64,000 nt of DNA from Enoplosus armatus (Eukaryota > Chordata > Actinopteri > Centrarchiformes > Enoplosidae). The notes beneath the pieces were generated by a model that was given only the letters and a program-made list of their open reading frames with translations, had not been told where the DNA came from and searched no databases. Location: positions 501,001 to 565,000 of the forward strand of contig NC_092184.1 of assembly GCF_043641665.1 (NCBI RefSeq), given 5' to 3'. The position numbers were made by a program, and so were the translations under genes. Below are positions 25,101 to 37,330 of this stretch, one piece after another (position 1 is the stretch's first letter; every line of letters starts with the position of its first letter).

Positions 25101-25721
25101 GGTTAGAATAGGATTTAAAGGCAGCTTAAAAGTAAGTTAGGTCAGGGCTATAGGGCTCAGTCAATTTATGACGGCACAGCCTGACACCCACTGCAGGGCC
25201 TAATGATTGGTCAGATAATTTAATGTGAATACTGGGCTTCCACAGGAATGGTCACCCAAAGCTTGGCAGCCTTCACTGTGTATTGATAACTGTTGATGTG
25301 TTCGTACTGCGGTCTTAAAATTTTGGGGGGTTTTGCCACTGTAGCGATGGAGCACCAACTGACTGCTGAACACCAACATGTCAGTATTGGCATTGTCAGC
25401 ATGGTGACGGAGCAGAATTGACATACTTGAAATAGCTCAAATTTTCTCAAATATTGCGCCTGTACTGGTTCATTTTAATTTCCAGAGCAATGTGTTGCCA
25501 GGTATAGTTATTCTTATTAAAGTCCTGGTAGCTCATTAAAATCCATCTTAAAGAATCTAGAAGCCTTTGACTGCGACAATCAGCTTTTCTTCCATTTTGT
25601 TTGTAGTTGTACTTTTACACAGTTAAGTGTTTTACAACTTTGTTGTTGCCACGTTGTTGTTTTTGTGCTTTAGAAGACATTTGCACCAAACCTTGCATTG
25701 AAGTCGCATTTTTCTTTAATT
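20831..25721. other. Non-coding stretch with one GT repeat
   Basis: No gene or clear transposon. It contains the GT repeat at 22057-22098 and a C run at 22381-22392. About 22540-22740 faintly resembles the repeat at 27290-27400 (TGGTCCAGATCAAGATACCT and ATTCATAGCCTCCAGATGAT versus TCGATCAAGATATC and ATTCATGGTCTTCAGATAT). Confidence 0.5.
22057..22098. repeat. (GT)n microsatellite
   Basis: GT run of about 42 bp with one internal ATAT interruption near its start. Confidence 0.95.
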
Positions 25722-26672
25722 CAGTTCAATTCAATTCTATTTATATAGCGCCAAATCACAACAAAAGTCATCTCATGACACTTTACAAATAGAGCAGGTC
25801 TAGGCCGTACCCTTTATGATATTATTACAGAGACCCAACAGCTCCAACCATGAGCAAGCACCTTGGTGAACGTGGCAAGGAAAACCTTTCGAAACCTCAA
25901 GCAGAACCAGACTCTAGGTGGCCGGTCATCTGCTTTGACTGGTTGGGTTGGAGAGAGAGAGACATAAAGAGACGCTGACACAGACAGACAGGCAGGCAGA
26001 GAAGTATAGCAGCACCAGTAATAGCCATAGCAACTGTAATAATAATAATGATAATGGAAATATGACTAATCATAGTAGTTACAGCTGTAATAATAACTGA
26101 AATATGACTAATAATAGCAACAACAGTTTTTATAATAATAGAAGTATGGCTAATAATAATAATTGTAGTGATGAGAGTCAAGCAGGCCCATGGCGGCAGC
26201 AGCCAGGCGTACTAGGACCACGATCCACAGGAACCTGCGAGAAGAGAAAGCACAAAGAAACTCCGGGGAAGATATAGAGTTAGTAACATGCATTGGAGGG
26301 ACATGAATGTGTAAAGATGGAGAGGGAGAGGAGGAAAGCTTGGTGCGTCATGGGAAGTCCCCAAGCAGTCTAAGGCCTACAGCAGCATAACTAGAGGCTG
26401 GTCCAGGCAGGCCTGAGCCAGCCCTAACTAAGTTTTAAGCCTACTCTTGAAAGTAGAGTGTGTCTGCCTCCCGGACCCAAAGTGGGAGCTGATTCCACAG
26501 GAGAGGAGCTTGATAGCTGAAGGCTCTGCCTCCTGTTCGGCTTTTGGAGACTCCAGGAACCACAAGTGACCCTGTGCTCTAGTGGGGTAATAGGGTGCTA
26601 TGAGCTCTTTAAGATATGATGGCGCCTGACTAGTAAGAGCTTTGTAGGTGAGGAGAAGGATTTTAAACTCCC
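25722..26672 (-). mobile_element. 5'-truncated L2-like LINE, copy 2
   Basis: On the minus strand it starts within the ORF's C-terminal segment (FKILLLTYKAL..., about 26670-26625). It continues through the GAGAGGAGCTTGATAGCTGA region and a long 3' UTR, and ends with the tail of ATTGAATTGAACTGAA type at 25739-25722. The 3' UTR is fuller than in copy 1. It keeps about 310 bp (roughly 26170-26480) that copy 1 lacks between the ORF end and the AATAATAATAG-rich block. The final ~300 bp aligns closely with 1836-2220. No intact ORF remains. Confidence 0.88.
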
Positions 26673-27269
26673 TTTACTTTATTATGAAGCGCTGCTGGGC
26701 CAATTTTCCTTTTTGAGTTGTTTTTCAGGGTTCAATTCAGTTGCGTTTTCACTGTTTAAATCCATAAGTGTGAACATGGTAAGTGCAGCCTCACAGAGGC
26801 CCTAGCATGGCTGTCAAGGATTATGGCGTGTCCACACAGTTGTCGCGTTTTTCAGTCCATCTCAGGGGTATCTGACAGAACACAGCACAACTACACTGAT
26901 TGTGTGTTCAGCTCTGAGCGTTGCCAAAACACGGGTGACCTACACTTAATACTGTGCCTGAATGCGTCATGTGTAGACGCAGACGAGCAGTGAAGCTCCT
27001 GCTGCTCTGCTAACATGCTCACACTAAACCTCCTGTGTAGGCACGGTGTTAGTCTTGTTGAAAACCAATAGGCACTGCCCTCATCCTAACCACTAATACA
27101 GTGACAAATCATCCATTAAGTAGCAATCCTTTACTGCTCATTTACAGTGTTAGATTTTATTAAGAGGTGTAATGAATCATTTTTTGCACTGATAACAGGA
27201 TGACAGTGTTGGTTTGCCTACGTTTTTTTTCTTTGTGTGTGCCTATGACTATGTTTTCGATCAAGATAT
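26673..27269. other. Non-coding stretch
   Basis: Nothing recognisable. Confidence 0.45.
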
Positions 27270-27560
27270 CTAATAAGATATAGTAAGCAAGATAGCCAGA
27301 TAGCCATGACATTTGGTGTGAATATTCATGGTCTTCAGATATTTATTCTTTGTTGTACTTCGTTGATTCGTTGTCTACTGCCACCATCAGGTCAAAATTT
27401 CTGCTTAACTGAGATGCTGAATATTTTGGTTCATGGCAGGGAAAACTAACTGCCTTAGTTTCATGAAACTTTATGTGGATCTTCGTGAAACATGCTGCTA
27501 AAGGGATGAATCCTTTAGATATGAATAAACCCCTGTCCTTTCCTCTACCACAATGCTCAG
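27270..27560. repeat. Dispersed repeat fragment related to 18965-19400 and 39590-40170
   Basis: Carries GCCATGACATTTGGTGTGAA and GTGAATATTCATGGTCTTCA, then a GCCACCATCAGGTCAAAATT block and a block ATGAATAAACCCCTGTCCTT. These are phrases typical of the same teleost repeat group. The ends are not defined. Confidence 0.45.
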
Positions 27561-28490
27561 GACAAACTTTAGAATCACTCTGCTTTCAATGCTCTAGAAA
27601 GAGAAATGTTTGAGCATGAAAATCAATTTTTGACTTTTGGAACCAGTATATATTCCTATGTGCAACACAATAATTCTTCAGGGAAGCAGAGCAAAAGTTG
27701 GTATTATGTTGGTATGTTTGTTTAGTCAAACACTTGAGGCCTTCAAGGTGCAGCTAATCCTAAGAGACTTGGATCAGTGGATCAAACTCCTGCTACCCCA
27801 GATTGCCCATCCATCCCTGTGAGTTTGTTTAGCAGGCCATCTTGTCAGTCAGACCGGCAACGAAGGCCGAGGGCCTGCACCTGCACAGCATTCCAACCAC
27901 CAATCAGCTGCCGCAAGCCAGCACTGTGCACAAACAAGCTTATTAAATTAATGTTAAAAAGCAGAGTGGGCTCCGAGCTCTGTAATTATAAATCAAGAGT
28001 AATCAGTGGAACATAATTGATTTGGTAATTGTGTTTGCTTTCTTGAGCTAGACCCCAAACTTTGTTGGCATGAATTAATGTCATTGCAGTTGAAGCACTG
28101 CAGTGTTATGTTGTTTGAATGTAAAATGTCTGCTGCTAGTTTGTTGTGTTATTGTATCTGGTCTGTATCCCATTTGGCTAAAACAAAGGTTATAAAACAT
28201 GACACCATGGCTTCTCACTATTTCAACCTCAGAACAGATGTGCATATCTGACTAATGTGTCAGTATACAGATTCTAATGTGGAACTGGCATCATTTTGCC
28301 ATTGCCTTAGCCAGCACCAGCGAATTTCAATTTCATTGGTTCCAATGTGCTATTTGTGAGACAGCAGGCATTGAAAGCAACATGACACTACAGCCAAAAG
28401 ACAAAACAAGCAACACATCCAGCTGTCAGTCACTAATGCAAGGCTTGATATAGTTAGTAGCAGATATAGTTGATAATTGAAATTAAAAAG
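27561..28490. other. Non-coding stretch
   Basis: No feature is recognised. Confidence 0.45.
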
Positions 28491-28498
28491 AAATAAGA

Positions 28499-30235
28499 TA
28501 GGAGATAAGATAAGATAATGTTTTATTAATCCCACAGCTGGGACATTTGCAGTGTTACGTCAGAAAAAGCAAGATATAGATAAATAGATATTAAATAAAT
28601 AAGTAAACAGACTCAACAGTTGAATTTGCATTATTGCACATATGACACATTCATTTTGCACAGGTTAGTATACACTGATATTGCACAAGTCAATTGTCAG
28701 TTTTGGTTTGTGTGTGGAGCAGTGTTGTTTGTAAAGTATGACAGCAGCAGGAAGGAAGGACCTGTGGTATCTCTCCTCTACATGCCGCGGGTGTAGCAGC
28801 CTGTCACTGAAGGAGATGCCCAGTGCTGTCAGAGTGTCCTGCATGGGGTGGGACATGTTAACCATCAGGGATGATAGCTTAGCCATCATCTGCCTTTCTC
28901 CCACCACTTCAACTGAGTCCAGGGGGCATCCCAGAACAGAGCTGGCCTTCTTAATCAGTCGGTTAGGTCTCTTCCAGTCAGCAGTCGAGATGCTGCTGCC
29001 CCAGTAGACCACTCCATAGCAGATGGCTGATGCCACTACAGAGTCAGAAAGGTCCTCAGAAGTGCCCTCCTCAGCAGATAGAGTCTGCTCTGACCTTTCT
29101 CATATAGTGCATTTGTATTGTCAGTCCAGTTTATTATTCAGGTGAACACCCAGGTACTTGTAACACTTCATCATCTCAATGTCCAATCCCTGGATGTTCA
29201 CTAGTAAAGGAGGAGAGTGTTTTTGCACCTGTGGAAGTTGACCACCAGCTCTTTGGTTTTCCCTGCATTGATCTGGAGGCAGTTCAACAGGCACCAATGC
29301 ACCAAGCCCAGTGCTCTGTACTCCCTGTCGTCTCCATCTGTAATGAGGCAGTTGTCAGAGAACTTTTGCAGGTGTAAGCTAAGTTGTGCATGAAGTCTGC
29401 ATTATAGAGGGTGAAGAGGAAGGGAGCCAGGTCTGTTCCCTGCAGACAACGATGTCGTCCTGTATCCTCACATACTGTGATTGGTTGGTGAGGTTGTCCA
29501 GGATCCATGCTGTGAGGTGGTGGTCCACCCCTGTGTACTGGAGAAATCAGAAAACATTATTGACAGAGTGCCCCCAGCCTTTTCCAGATGAGAGAGGAAT
29601 TTATGTCTTCATCTACCCCAATGATAGATTGATAGGCAAACTTTTGCGGGTCCATTGATGGATTCTCCAGGGGGCGGAGATGGACAAGAACCCACCCAAG
29701 GGTCTTCATCAGTTGCAATGTCTGTGCCACTGGCCTGTAACTGTTGAAGTCCTTGGGGTGCAGAATCTTTGGCACTGGAACCACGCAGGATGTTTTCCAC
29801 AGCTGTGGCACTCTCCCCAGGTTCAGGCTCAGGTTGAAAGTGTGCTCAACTATTGTGCACAGCTGGTCTGCACAGGACTTGAGAAACCTTGAGCTGATGC
29901 CATCTAGACCTACAGCCTTGGGTTCCTTGGAACCAGAGATGGTTTTAAGGCCCCTCCAGACTCCGCTGATGTTGTTGTGCTGCAACTGATCCTCCATCTT
30001 CCTCACATAGCTGTTTTTTCCCTCCCTGATCCTCCTCCTCAGCTGCCTGAGTACTTCCGACACAGTTGTATCAAAACAGTCCTTCAAAGCATCATCAACC
30101 TCATCGGACCATCTTTCCACTGTGCTAGTAACAGCTGGCTCCCTGTGTACGGTTTGTACACAGGAAGGAGGTGCACCAGGTTGTGATCAGATCTTCCCAG
30201 GGTAGAGAGAGGTGATGAGTTATGCCTTCTTGGTG
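28499..30235 (-). mobile_element. Degraded LINE, CR1/Rex1-like
   Basis: Minus strand. At the 5' side (about 30203-30173) is the last block of an AP endonuclease, TLGRSDHNLV. The frame 30120-29557 carries the linker and early RT region: RQLRRRIREGKNSYVRKMED, SGVWRGLKTISG, LSLNLGRVPQLWKTSCVVPV and DFNSYRPVA. Then come GTDLAPFLFTLYNADF (about 29440), a block reading YKYLGVHLNNKLD (about 29130), and the C-terminal block SICYGVVYWGSSISTADW-like through SFLPAAVILY (29036-28740). The 3' end has TAATCCCACAGCTGGGACAT on the + strand, followed by an AGATA-type tail at 28491-28520. Frameshifts and stops break the ORF, and a stretch between the first RT blocks and the GTDLAPF block is missing or scrambled. 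The clade assignment is tentative. Confidence 0.85.
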
Positions 30236-30588
30236 TTGGCATAAAATAAATCCAGTATTTTATTGTTTTTGGTGTAGCATGTAATATATTGAGTGAGTGT
30301 GGGCAGTGAGTGGAGGACAGAGAGGCATTATAAAAAGTCACCAGAAATAAAAAGGCGGGCATGTGGGTGCTGTGTCTGCAACCGGCTTGTGGAGGACATC
30401 ACAGGCCATGTCAGCGTTAGCAGAGGGGGACTATACGCTGCTATCACGACAACATGCCGAAATTCCCTAGGTACGTTCCCGTACCCCTTCAGACATTCAT
30501 GCACACACGCTTATATAAAGCCAAATATTAAATCTACATGAAACTGTGAAATAGGCTACTCACCACAGGTTAATGAGAAGGGAGTGCT
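30236..30588. other. Non-coding stretch between LINE and hAT remnant
   Basis: No feature is recognised. The left part may still belong to the LINE, because the reading frame into the endonuclease domain decays here. Confidence 0.4.
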
Positions 30589-31260
30589 TTAAAGGACGCA
30601 TGTGTGGCTGAATTTGAGAAAGTCTGAGTTAAATCGTTTTCCACACACAGTCTGTGCCAGATTGGATAGAGTTGCGGAGAGCCCCTGTAATCCAAGATTA
30701 AGTTCATTCAGGTGGGAAAAAATATCACCCAGATATGCTAGTTGTGTAAGAAGCTCTTCATCACGCAAATGGTCAGACAGATGAAACTGATGGTCACTCA
30801 CAAAAATTTTAAGCTCTTCTTTCAATTCAAAGAAATGTGTGTATACTTTATCCCTTGATAACAAGCGCATCTCTGTGTGCAGAAACAACATCTCGTGGCC
30901 GCTACCTATTTCACTTCATAATGCAGTAAATATGCATGAGAGTTCAAGAGCCTGGCTTTAACAACGTTCATCAATTTCACTGTAGTCTCCAAAACCTCCT
31001 TCAAGTCGACCCTTGCACGCGCGTTACCACTCCACTATGTCTCCCCATCATGGCCTTTGCGTCGTCTGTACAGATGGCGACACATTTTGACCACATAAGT
31101 CCTTTTGATATTATGCATGTGTCCAGCATTCTGAAAATGTCCTCCACAGTTGTCCTTGTTTCCAGTGGCTTACAGAAGAGCATGTTCTCCTTAATTGAGC
31201 CTTATGCATGTACTGCATACTTGTGTCCATACTTAAAGTTAAGAAGTAATTACACTTAAA
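30589..31260 (-). pseudogene. hAT transposase remnant (ZBED5/SCAND3-like group)
   Basis: The minus strand gives two blocks in the right order, separated by a frameshift. 31183-31001 reads CKPLETRTTVEDIFRMLDTC and then CVAICTDDAKAMMGRHSGVV, which contains the central catalytic aspartate region (TDxA). 30891-30620 reads LFLHTEMRLLSRDKVYTHFF and then LAYLGDIFSHLNELNLGLQG. In the family the motif is usually HTEVRWLSRGKV, so the tryptophan is replaced by leucine here. The N-terminal zinc finger and the C-terminal dimerisation domain are missing. Group membership is judged from remembered motif patterns. Confidence 0.85.
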
Positions 31261-31924
31261 ACAGCTGTAACAGGCTGGCACTCTTTTGTTGTGTTCATGT
31301 TGTGGTGGTTTAAAATTGAGTTCCTAAATACAGATTCAGCTTTTCGGGACACAGGGACAGCAAACACAAATTCATCAGTCCACGTCTACTCACCACGTGA
31401 TACCAAAGATAACAGAAGATAACGCATTACAAGTTGTGCCAGTGGTATGAAATGGTATACACTTCCTGTCTCCTAAGTGGGCACCTCCCCACCGACTTAT
31501 TTTGCCCCTCATAAAAGATCATTAACTGCTAACCAACAAGCTTAAATTGTACTATTTAGAATGGATTAATGTCTGTGGCCCATTGAAAAGTGATCAATAG
31601 GCCTACAACTATTAATAAAGGGTTTATTTTCACATGTGCTCTAGCAGCACAGACAACAACATGAGATGAGAATTCACATGTCATAGACTAATTACACACA
31701 TGAGACCGCTGAGACCGCTGTATAGACCATTTAGTAGGCTTTTAGTAGGCATTAAAATAAGTAGCCTAGCAAACAGTAGCCATACTTTGGAAAGGTTAAC
31801 AAAACAGAAACTTGTATTCGCATATTTCAGACAAATAGTCCTAAAATAAAGTAAACAGGCCAGGCCTACCCCAGTCCTGACTCAAGGACAGCTTGTCTAC
31901 TGGTTTTTAATTCAGAAATAGCAG
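31261..31924. other. Non-coding stretch between two hAT remnants
   Basis: No coding match. It may be untranslated or terminal sequence of either neighbouring element. Confidence 0.4.
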
Positions 31925-32175
31925 TATGTCGACATGCTGTGAGTCTGGTGCGTGACTATGAGACCCGTGGCAGAGAATACCTGCTCAGATGGTACCGATG
32001 TCTGGGGAACGCAGAGATAACGCCTCGCTAGAGTGGCCAGCCTCGGGAAGCGCGTCTGAATACTTTTCCACTGGTCAAGAGTATCCAAGAGTATTTAACT
32101 AATACCATGAATTGGTCAAAACTCTTGATGTCGGTTAATGGTTAAACGGTTAATTATCAACATCCTTAGTTCATA
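31925..32175 (-). pseudogene. hAT transposase C-terminal fragment (ZBED1/Ac-like group)
   Basis: Minus-strand translation around 32065-31935 reads RFPRLATLARRYLCVPQTSV followed by PSEQVFSATGLIVT. This is the hallmark of the hAT C-terminal dimerisation domain (family pattern ARRYL..P.TS.PSER.FS.AG). A one-base frameshift follows, after which HVDILLFLN continues the usual end of the protein. The other side, 32130-32170, carries GGTTAATGGTTAAACGGTTA and ATTATCAACATCCTTAG, resembling the terminal region of such elements. The fragment would then be an internally deleted copy whose terminus lies next to the C-terminal code. It belongs to a different hAT group from the remnant at 30589-31260. Confidence 0.8.
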
Positions 32176-35100
32176 CAGGACAAGGGAGAAACCCTGGAGG
32201 AAAATAACAGAGTTGGTGAGTTCTGGGATCAGTCAGAGGCTGAGCCATACTCCATACATACACGTGTTGATGTTGATGCATATGTTGCTAGCTAGCTACA
32301 GCTAATGTCTGGAATGGGATAGGGCCAAACTAAAACATCAAAGTACACAACAAATAAACTTTTCCCAAAGATGGTTTCTGTCATTTTAGGTAGTTCTTAT
32401 GACGCTGATGTTTGTTCAAGTGCTCATTTTCTGATATGGTTGGTTTTAATTAGTTATTTGATGCTATAAAAACGGGGTGAGACGCTGTGAGAGATTGACT
32501 GTGGCGTGGTCTATACCACGGCTCCACTACCCGATCACTCCTGCGCAGACGCTGGCTCCAAGTGACATCACCAGGGCAGGGTAGCAGCAGCAGTATATAT
32601 TTTGGCTTAATTTTTGTACAATGAAGTGGAGACACCTGGAGTCCCCAAATAAAGGTTTTCAGATCTACCTTTATTTATATATACTTATTTATATTTATTT
32701 ATATATACTAGGTGACATGTTCCTTCATTACCATGAACACACACACTAGTTTATTTTAACTCAATCCCACATACACCATCCTACTGCCCCCAATACTCAC
32801 TAGAACACACTATATGTCTGTGAGCCCTTTATAAAGGTTTACGTCTTCAGTAGGAACCAATCAGCATAGAGCTGAGAATAACAGGATGGGTAGGGAAGTC
32901 AGAAAGTATTGAGAAACTGACTCACACATTGTTGTTGTGGTTCATTTCATTGGATTTTTTTTGTAGGCAATAAGTCAAATAAAGAATAATTTGAGCGGTA
33001 TCCCTTAAATGATCTAAATATATACTTTTTCCATTTACGGCGATCAAACTCAATTTAGCTTCAAAATCTTACATGTGTACATATTCAGAATATCAAATAC
33101 ATATTTTGACCAAATCAATTTCAGAAGCTCCTGAAAAAAAAAAGACAAATCAAACTTCAACACCAGCTGCTCATGAGGATTTATGTTTTACATCTCTTAA
33201 AAACCTACGCAGACATTTCACAGGATGGTAAAAAAAACAAAAAAAACAGCATTCAAGTAACAAAGACCATACGGAGATGCCAGAAAAATGTTCAGGTTTT
33301 AATTTTACAAAACAACACAGGCAGTAGCTAGTCATTGCTACAGATGTGTGTAGAGGTTGTCAGTGCTGGTGCTCTTGTCACATCAACATCTATTCTCAAT
33401 CGCCGTTCCTGTTACAGCTTTTTGTTTCAGCTGCACTTCTTCACTGCCTGATTAAAACGGCATGCAACTATTGAGAGAAATGTATCCACACAGACCGCAG
33501 CAGTGTTTCCTGGCTCTGCTTTCCCTTCTTGTTATCTCCACCCAGTGTGGCTGCCTGCACAGTGCGATGAGGGACTCGAGGGGACAAGATTGCATGCCCA
33601 TCTTCGATTGAATCAGCGGTTGTCTGCTGTCAGTTATCTCCCATGTGTTGGGGAAATCGTCGGGTAGTGCTGCTTGGGGTTTCGCCTGACGCCCTGATAA
33701 GATAGACAGGAAGCCACACACTTGATTCTGCCGCCGATGGGTTCCTCTTAGACAAAAGGCAAATGAAGCCCCCTTCTTTTCCTTTCTCTGCTCCTGATGA
33801 TTCAAAAGAAATTTCCACCCACTCTTTGTGCCTAATTCAAATATTTGAATTATTCTGGTCACTGCACTGATATGCAGATTGCTTAGTGGGGGAGTATTTT
33901 AATCACGCCAGAGTGAGATCCTTCCTCTTATCATTTCACTTCTAAACAAACTCCTCCAATTGCTTTACCCCTAAACATACAACCAGCTTGTTTGTTTTTC
34001 TCTGAGATGAATCCCTGTGGCTATTCTTCTCTCACACTTCAGTGATTAAAAATTGCACTTGGGAAATCAAGGATCGCCTCCATTCTGGCTAGTGAAACAA
34101 GACTGGAACCTTGTAAGGCATCAGCGTATGGCTTATTTTCCCGCTGAGTGCCGCCAGTGTCCCTTTCCATCTTAAGTTCAAAGGTCTTCACCGCGCCAGT
34201 GTTTCATCAGGGCTCCCTCCGCTCTCTGAGTCACTGGATGTTGACAGTCCCTTCCGTTCCACTCCACTGGCTTCGCTCAGATTTCACACTTGTCACGCTG
34301 ACTGATTCCTCAAACAGCTACAAGCACATCTGAGTGTAACCCCGGCCCCCGTCCCCTCTGTGTTTTGATGGCTTCAGGTTATAGCCGAATTGGTAGCAAC
34401 TGGTCCCATTCCTGCTCATCTATTTTTAAGCATATTTCAAATTCATATAACACATACAGTATCTTGGTTAAGGAATGCTGTAAGAAATGGTGGAGAGTCA
34501 CACATAATTGCTGTGGGGTTTATTATGGTTTGTGAATCCCCTGAGGCGACTGTTTGAAGCTGGTCATCGTTCCTATTGATCATTATTTTATTGATTTTAT
34601 TGTTCATTTCTAAGATCTGAGGACACACAACCTGACACCACATTTCGAGAGGACGTCGGTCATTTTCAATAATGAGCTGCTACACAAGGAGGCACCAGTG
34701 TCAGACTCAATAGGTCTCAAATAGGAGCAACGGGGAGATGAGTAAAGTTTAAATGCGAATGTCCTATAGTGTATCACCTCAGATAAAACACACAAGTGCT
34801 CACAAGAAAAACGACAGCATTTCTAACTGTACTGAAGCCTAAAGGAACTTCCAGTGACCAATTGAACAAGTCAATTTTAGTTTGCATTTGTATGACTACA
34901 ATTGTTCCCTAACCTTAACTAAGTCGTTTTTTATGCCTAAACTTAAGCAAACTTTAACAATAATGGTGGCAGATCACCAAATGTAATTATTTTGGTAACA
35001 ATAATTCGTAGTGATTTTGTAATATACTGGCAAATGATGTCACTCTGCTGACAGGGGTGCAAGATCAGAAAATGCTCTTAAGAGTCGTGGAAATTATAAT

Positions 35101-35939
35101 TCAATTTTATGATGTTCTTTAGAATCCCTTGTTAAGTCCCTTTTGTGTTTACGTTTAAAAAAACTATTTTAAAGAAACTTTGTGAAGGTTTTGCCCTCCC
35201 TTTACCCCAGAGATCTGTAAAAACTCATCCATGCTTTGCGACTCCCTGTTTACCCATATGTGAAATGTGTTTCACATGTAACGTCATGATGCACAGTTTC
35301 AGTGACTAACAAGCGGTTTCAGAGATGCCATTCTGCCACAAATTGTGAATTCTTGAAGTTGTGTACTGCATCCTAATAATCAGCTTTAATCTAGGATGAG
35401 CATTATGAGGATAGTGTGAAATTGGAGCACTACATGGCAGATAATGTTGAGCTTACCATACAGAGCGTGCTCTTATATGATAACCACGTGTCGGTCAGAG
35501 GCAATCGCTCCGTGTTGAACTGGTACAAATGCTGCCAGTTGCTTTATAAATCTCCCCATCTGTACCCTCTGCTTCTCTATCACCCCGCCCCCTTCATCTC
35601 CTTCATCCAACCCTCTGCCACTTCGAGATGGTTTTCCTCTCGACCTGTTGGAGTGGAGAGGCCCATCTGTGGGCTTATCTTGCTCCGCCGGAGAGCAGTA
35701 AACACTCATTTTTGTGGCTGTCAGTTTGGTGAAGGAGGGCAGCCATGTGGAACACAGTGCGGCATCAGCGGCATTCCCAGCAGTGGAAATAGAGCTGGCT
35801 TCAAGGCTGCAAGAACCACTCTTTCCCTCTCTCCCTCCCCTCCCAGGGAACAATGGTATTGCTTCTAAACCTGCCACATATTGATTTAGAGGTTATATTT
35901 TGTGTAATTCGCTATTTCTCTCTCCCTTTTGAGAGTACA

Positions 35940-36000
<61 letters not shown>

Positions 36001-36439
36001 TGTGATGACGTGGAGAACACTGTGGGTCCTTATTGCTTTTGTTGTTCAAAATGACAACATGTAGTGAATAAAAAAATACAAGCCACCACAACTGTGCTTA
36101 CAGACACTAAAATTAATGACATTTTCATACACATAAATTTTTTTCCTCACTGAAAGAAAATCAGGGTTTTTATAGGTATGCATGTTGAATGACACAGGGG
36201 TGCTAGTGAGCAAGCCATGGAGTAGATCACATTTTGAGAGCCTCGGCAGAACTTTAACTAAAAATACTATTTTAAGATGCATTGCAGTTTTCAAAACTTT
36301 AAATATAAGGTACTTTTTTACTTCCTCCTGCCTCGCGTTTGGTCTGAACACCTTTAGACTGCAATCGTCCATCAAAGAAGATATTGCTAGCCTACTCACA
36401 ACAAAATTTGTACAGTCATTCTTTTTTTTAAGAACGAAT
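32176..36439. other. Non-coding stretch
   Basis: No gene is supported. The larger open frames (33452-33862 minus and 35416-35868 plus) have no recognisable domain and no splice context. A partial copy of the GGTTAAGGTTAGGG-type repeat lies at about 34905-34990 on the opposite strand. 33440-34330 is GC-balanced and repeat-free. A TA/TG microsatellite lies at 35944-36001. Confidence 0.5.
35944..36001. repeat. (TA)n(TG)n compound microsatellite
   Basis: About 28 bp of alternating TA pass directly into about 30 bp of alternating TG. Both are alternating purine-pyrimidine tracts. Confidence 0.95.
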
Positions 36440-37330
36440 TGCAAGCTGTAAGAGTGGAGAAAGGTCGCAATAAAACGGCCATTGAGACAAACACCTGCGG
36501 AGAGCCACGGTGGGGGAGATAGACCTGGAGAAAGACCTGGAAGAGGGGCATACCTGGCGCGTGGACGATGTCAACGCCATGTCGAATATGATGAAAGTAA
36601 TGAACACGGAGCTTGCAGCATTGCGTAAATCTAAATGCGAAGATCTTGAGGGGCACCCATGCAGAAATCACATCAGAAACTGGTAACAGTCCTACAGCCT
36701 TCATTGCTGCGCTCTTGAAGGAGGCCTTCCAGCTCGAAAAAGGAGCCTCTCCTTGATAGAACACATCGCAGCCTGCAACCAAGCCTAAACCAGGAGATCC
36801 ACCGCGGATTACACTATTTTAAAGAAAGTACACATAATAACAGCTCTATGGGAGGATATGGAAGTTGAGATATCAGACCCCTTGTGACTGAAAATGTTGG
36901 ATAAAATATACTCCTCATCAATCTGTATGAGACATATTATTATTCAATTTAATACTGGTCACTGGCTCCACTGATCAAAGGATAAACTGTCACAGATTAA
37001 GTTTCCCTCCCCATACATATGTTCTGTAGACGACCCAAACGTACGCATCCATCTATTTTTGATGTTGTTTCGGAGGTCATTGGCAGGCACATCCAGCCTA
37101 CAGCCTTTACGGCAACATTTGGGATGGTATCTGAGGACATAATCCTTAAAGCCACTGGAAATGTGGCTTGAAATAGTGAAAATGCATATATGATATCAAA
37201 GTAAAGTGTCTCTCCTATTTGAAAACCTAGTTAAAAAAAAAAAACTTCTCAAGACAGTGTAGGCGTGGCAGATTTGATCGACATCTCCCTGGCTCCATGG
37301 CGACAGACACACACAGCAATGGCGCAAGGG
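36440..37330 (+). mobile_element. L1-type LINE remnant with ORF1 and ORF2 ends joined
   Basis: Plus strand. 36625-36830 carries pieces of a fish L1 ORF1 product in three frames: KSKCEDLEG, then SPTAFIAALLKEAFQLEK, then LLDRTHRSLQP and LHYFKES. About 100 bp later come pieces of the ORF2 C-terminus. These are IQFNTGHWLH and SKDKLSQIKFPSP around 36950-37015, and a stop-free run at 37061-37152 reading DVVSEVIGRHIQPTAFTATF and then GMVSEDIILKA. The endonuclease and the entire RT core are absent, so several kilobases of the element are deleted. It is long inactive. Recognition rests on remembered L1 ORF1 and ORF2 patterns. Confidence 0.75.

Noticed and set aside
33452..33862. 136-codon open frame on the minus strand as a possible gene
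   Set aside because: No recognisable domain, no splice or promoter context, and overlapping frames of similar length exist; probably chance.
35416..35877. Overlapping 150- and 134-codon open frames on both strands
   Set aside because: Mirror-image open frames in a pyrimidine/purine-biased stretch with no family match; composition alone explains them.
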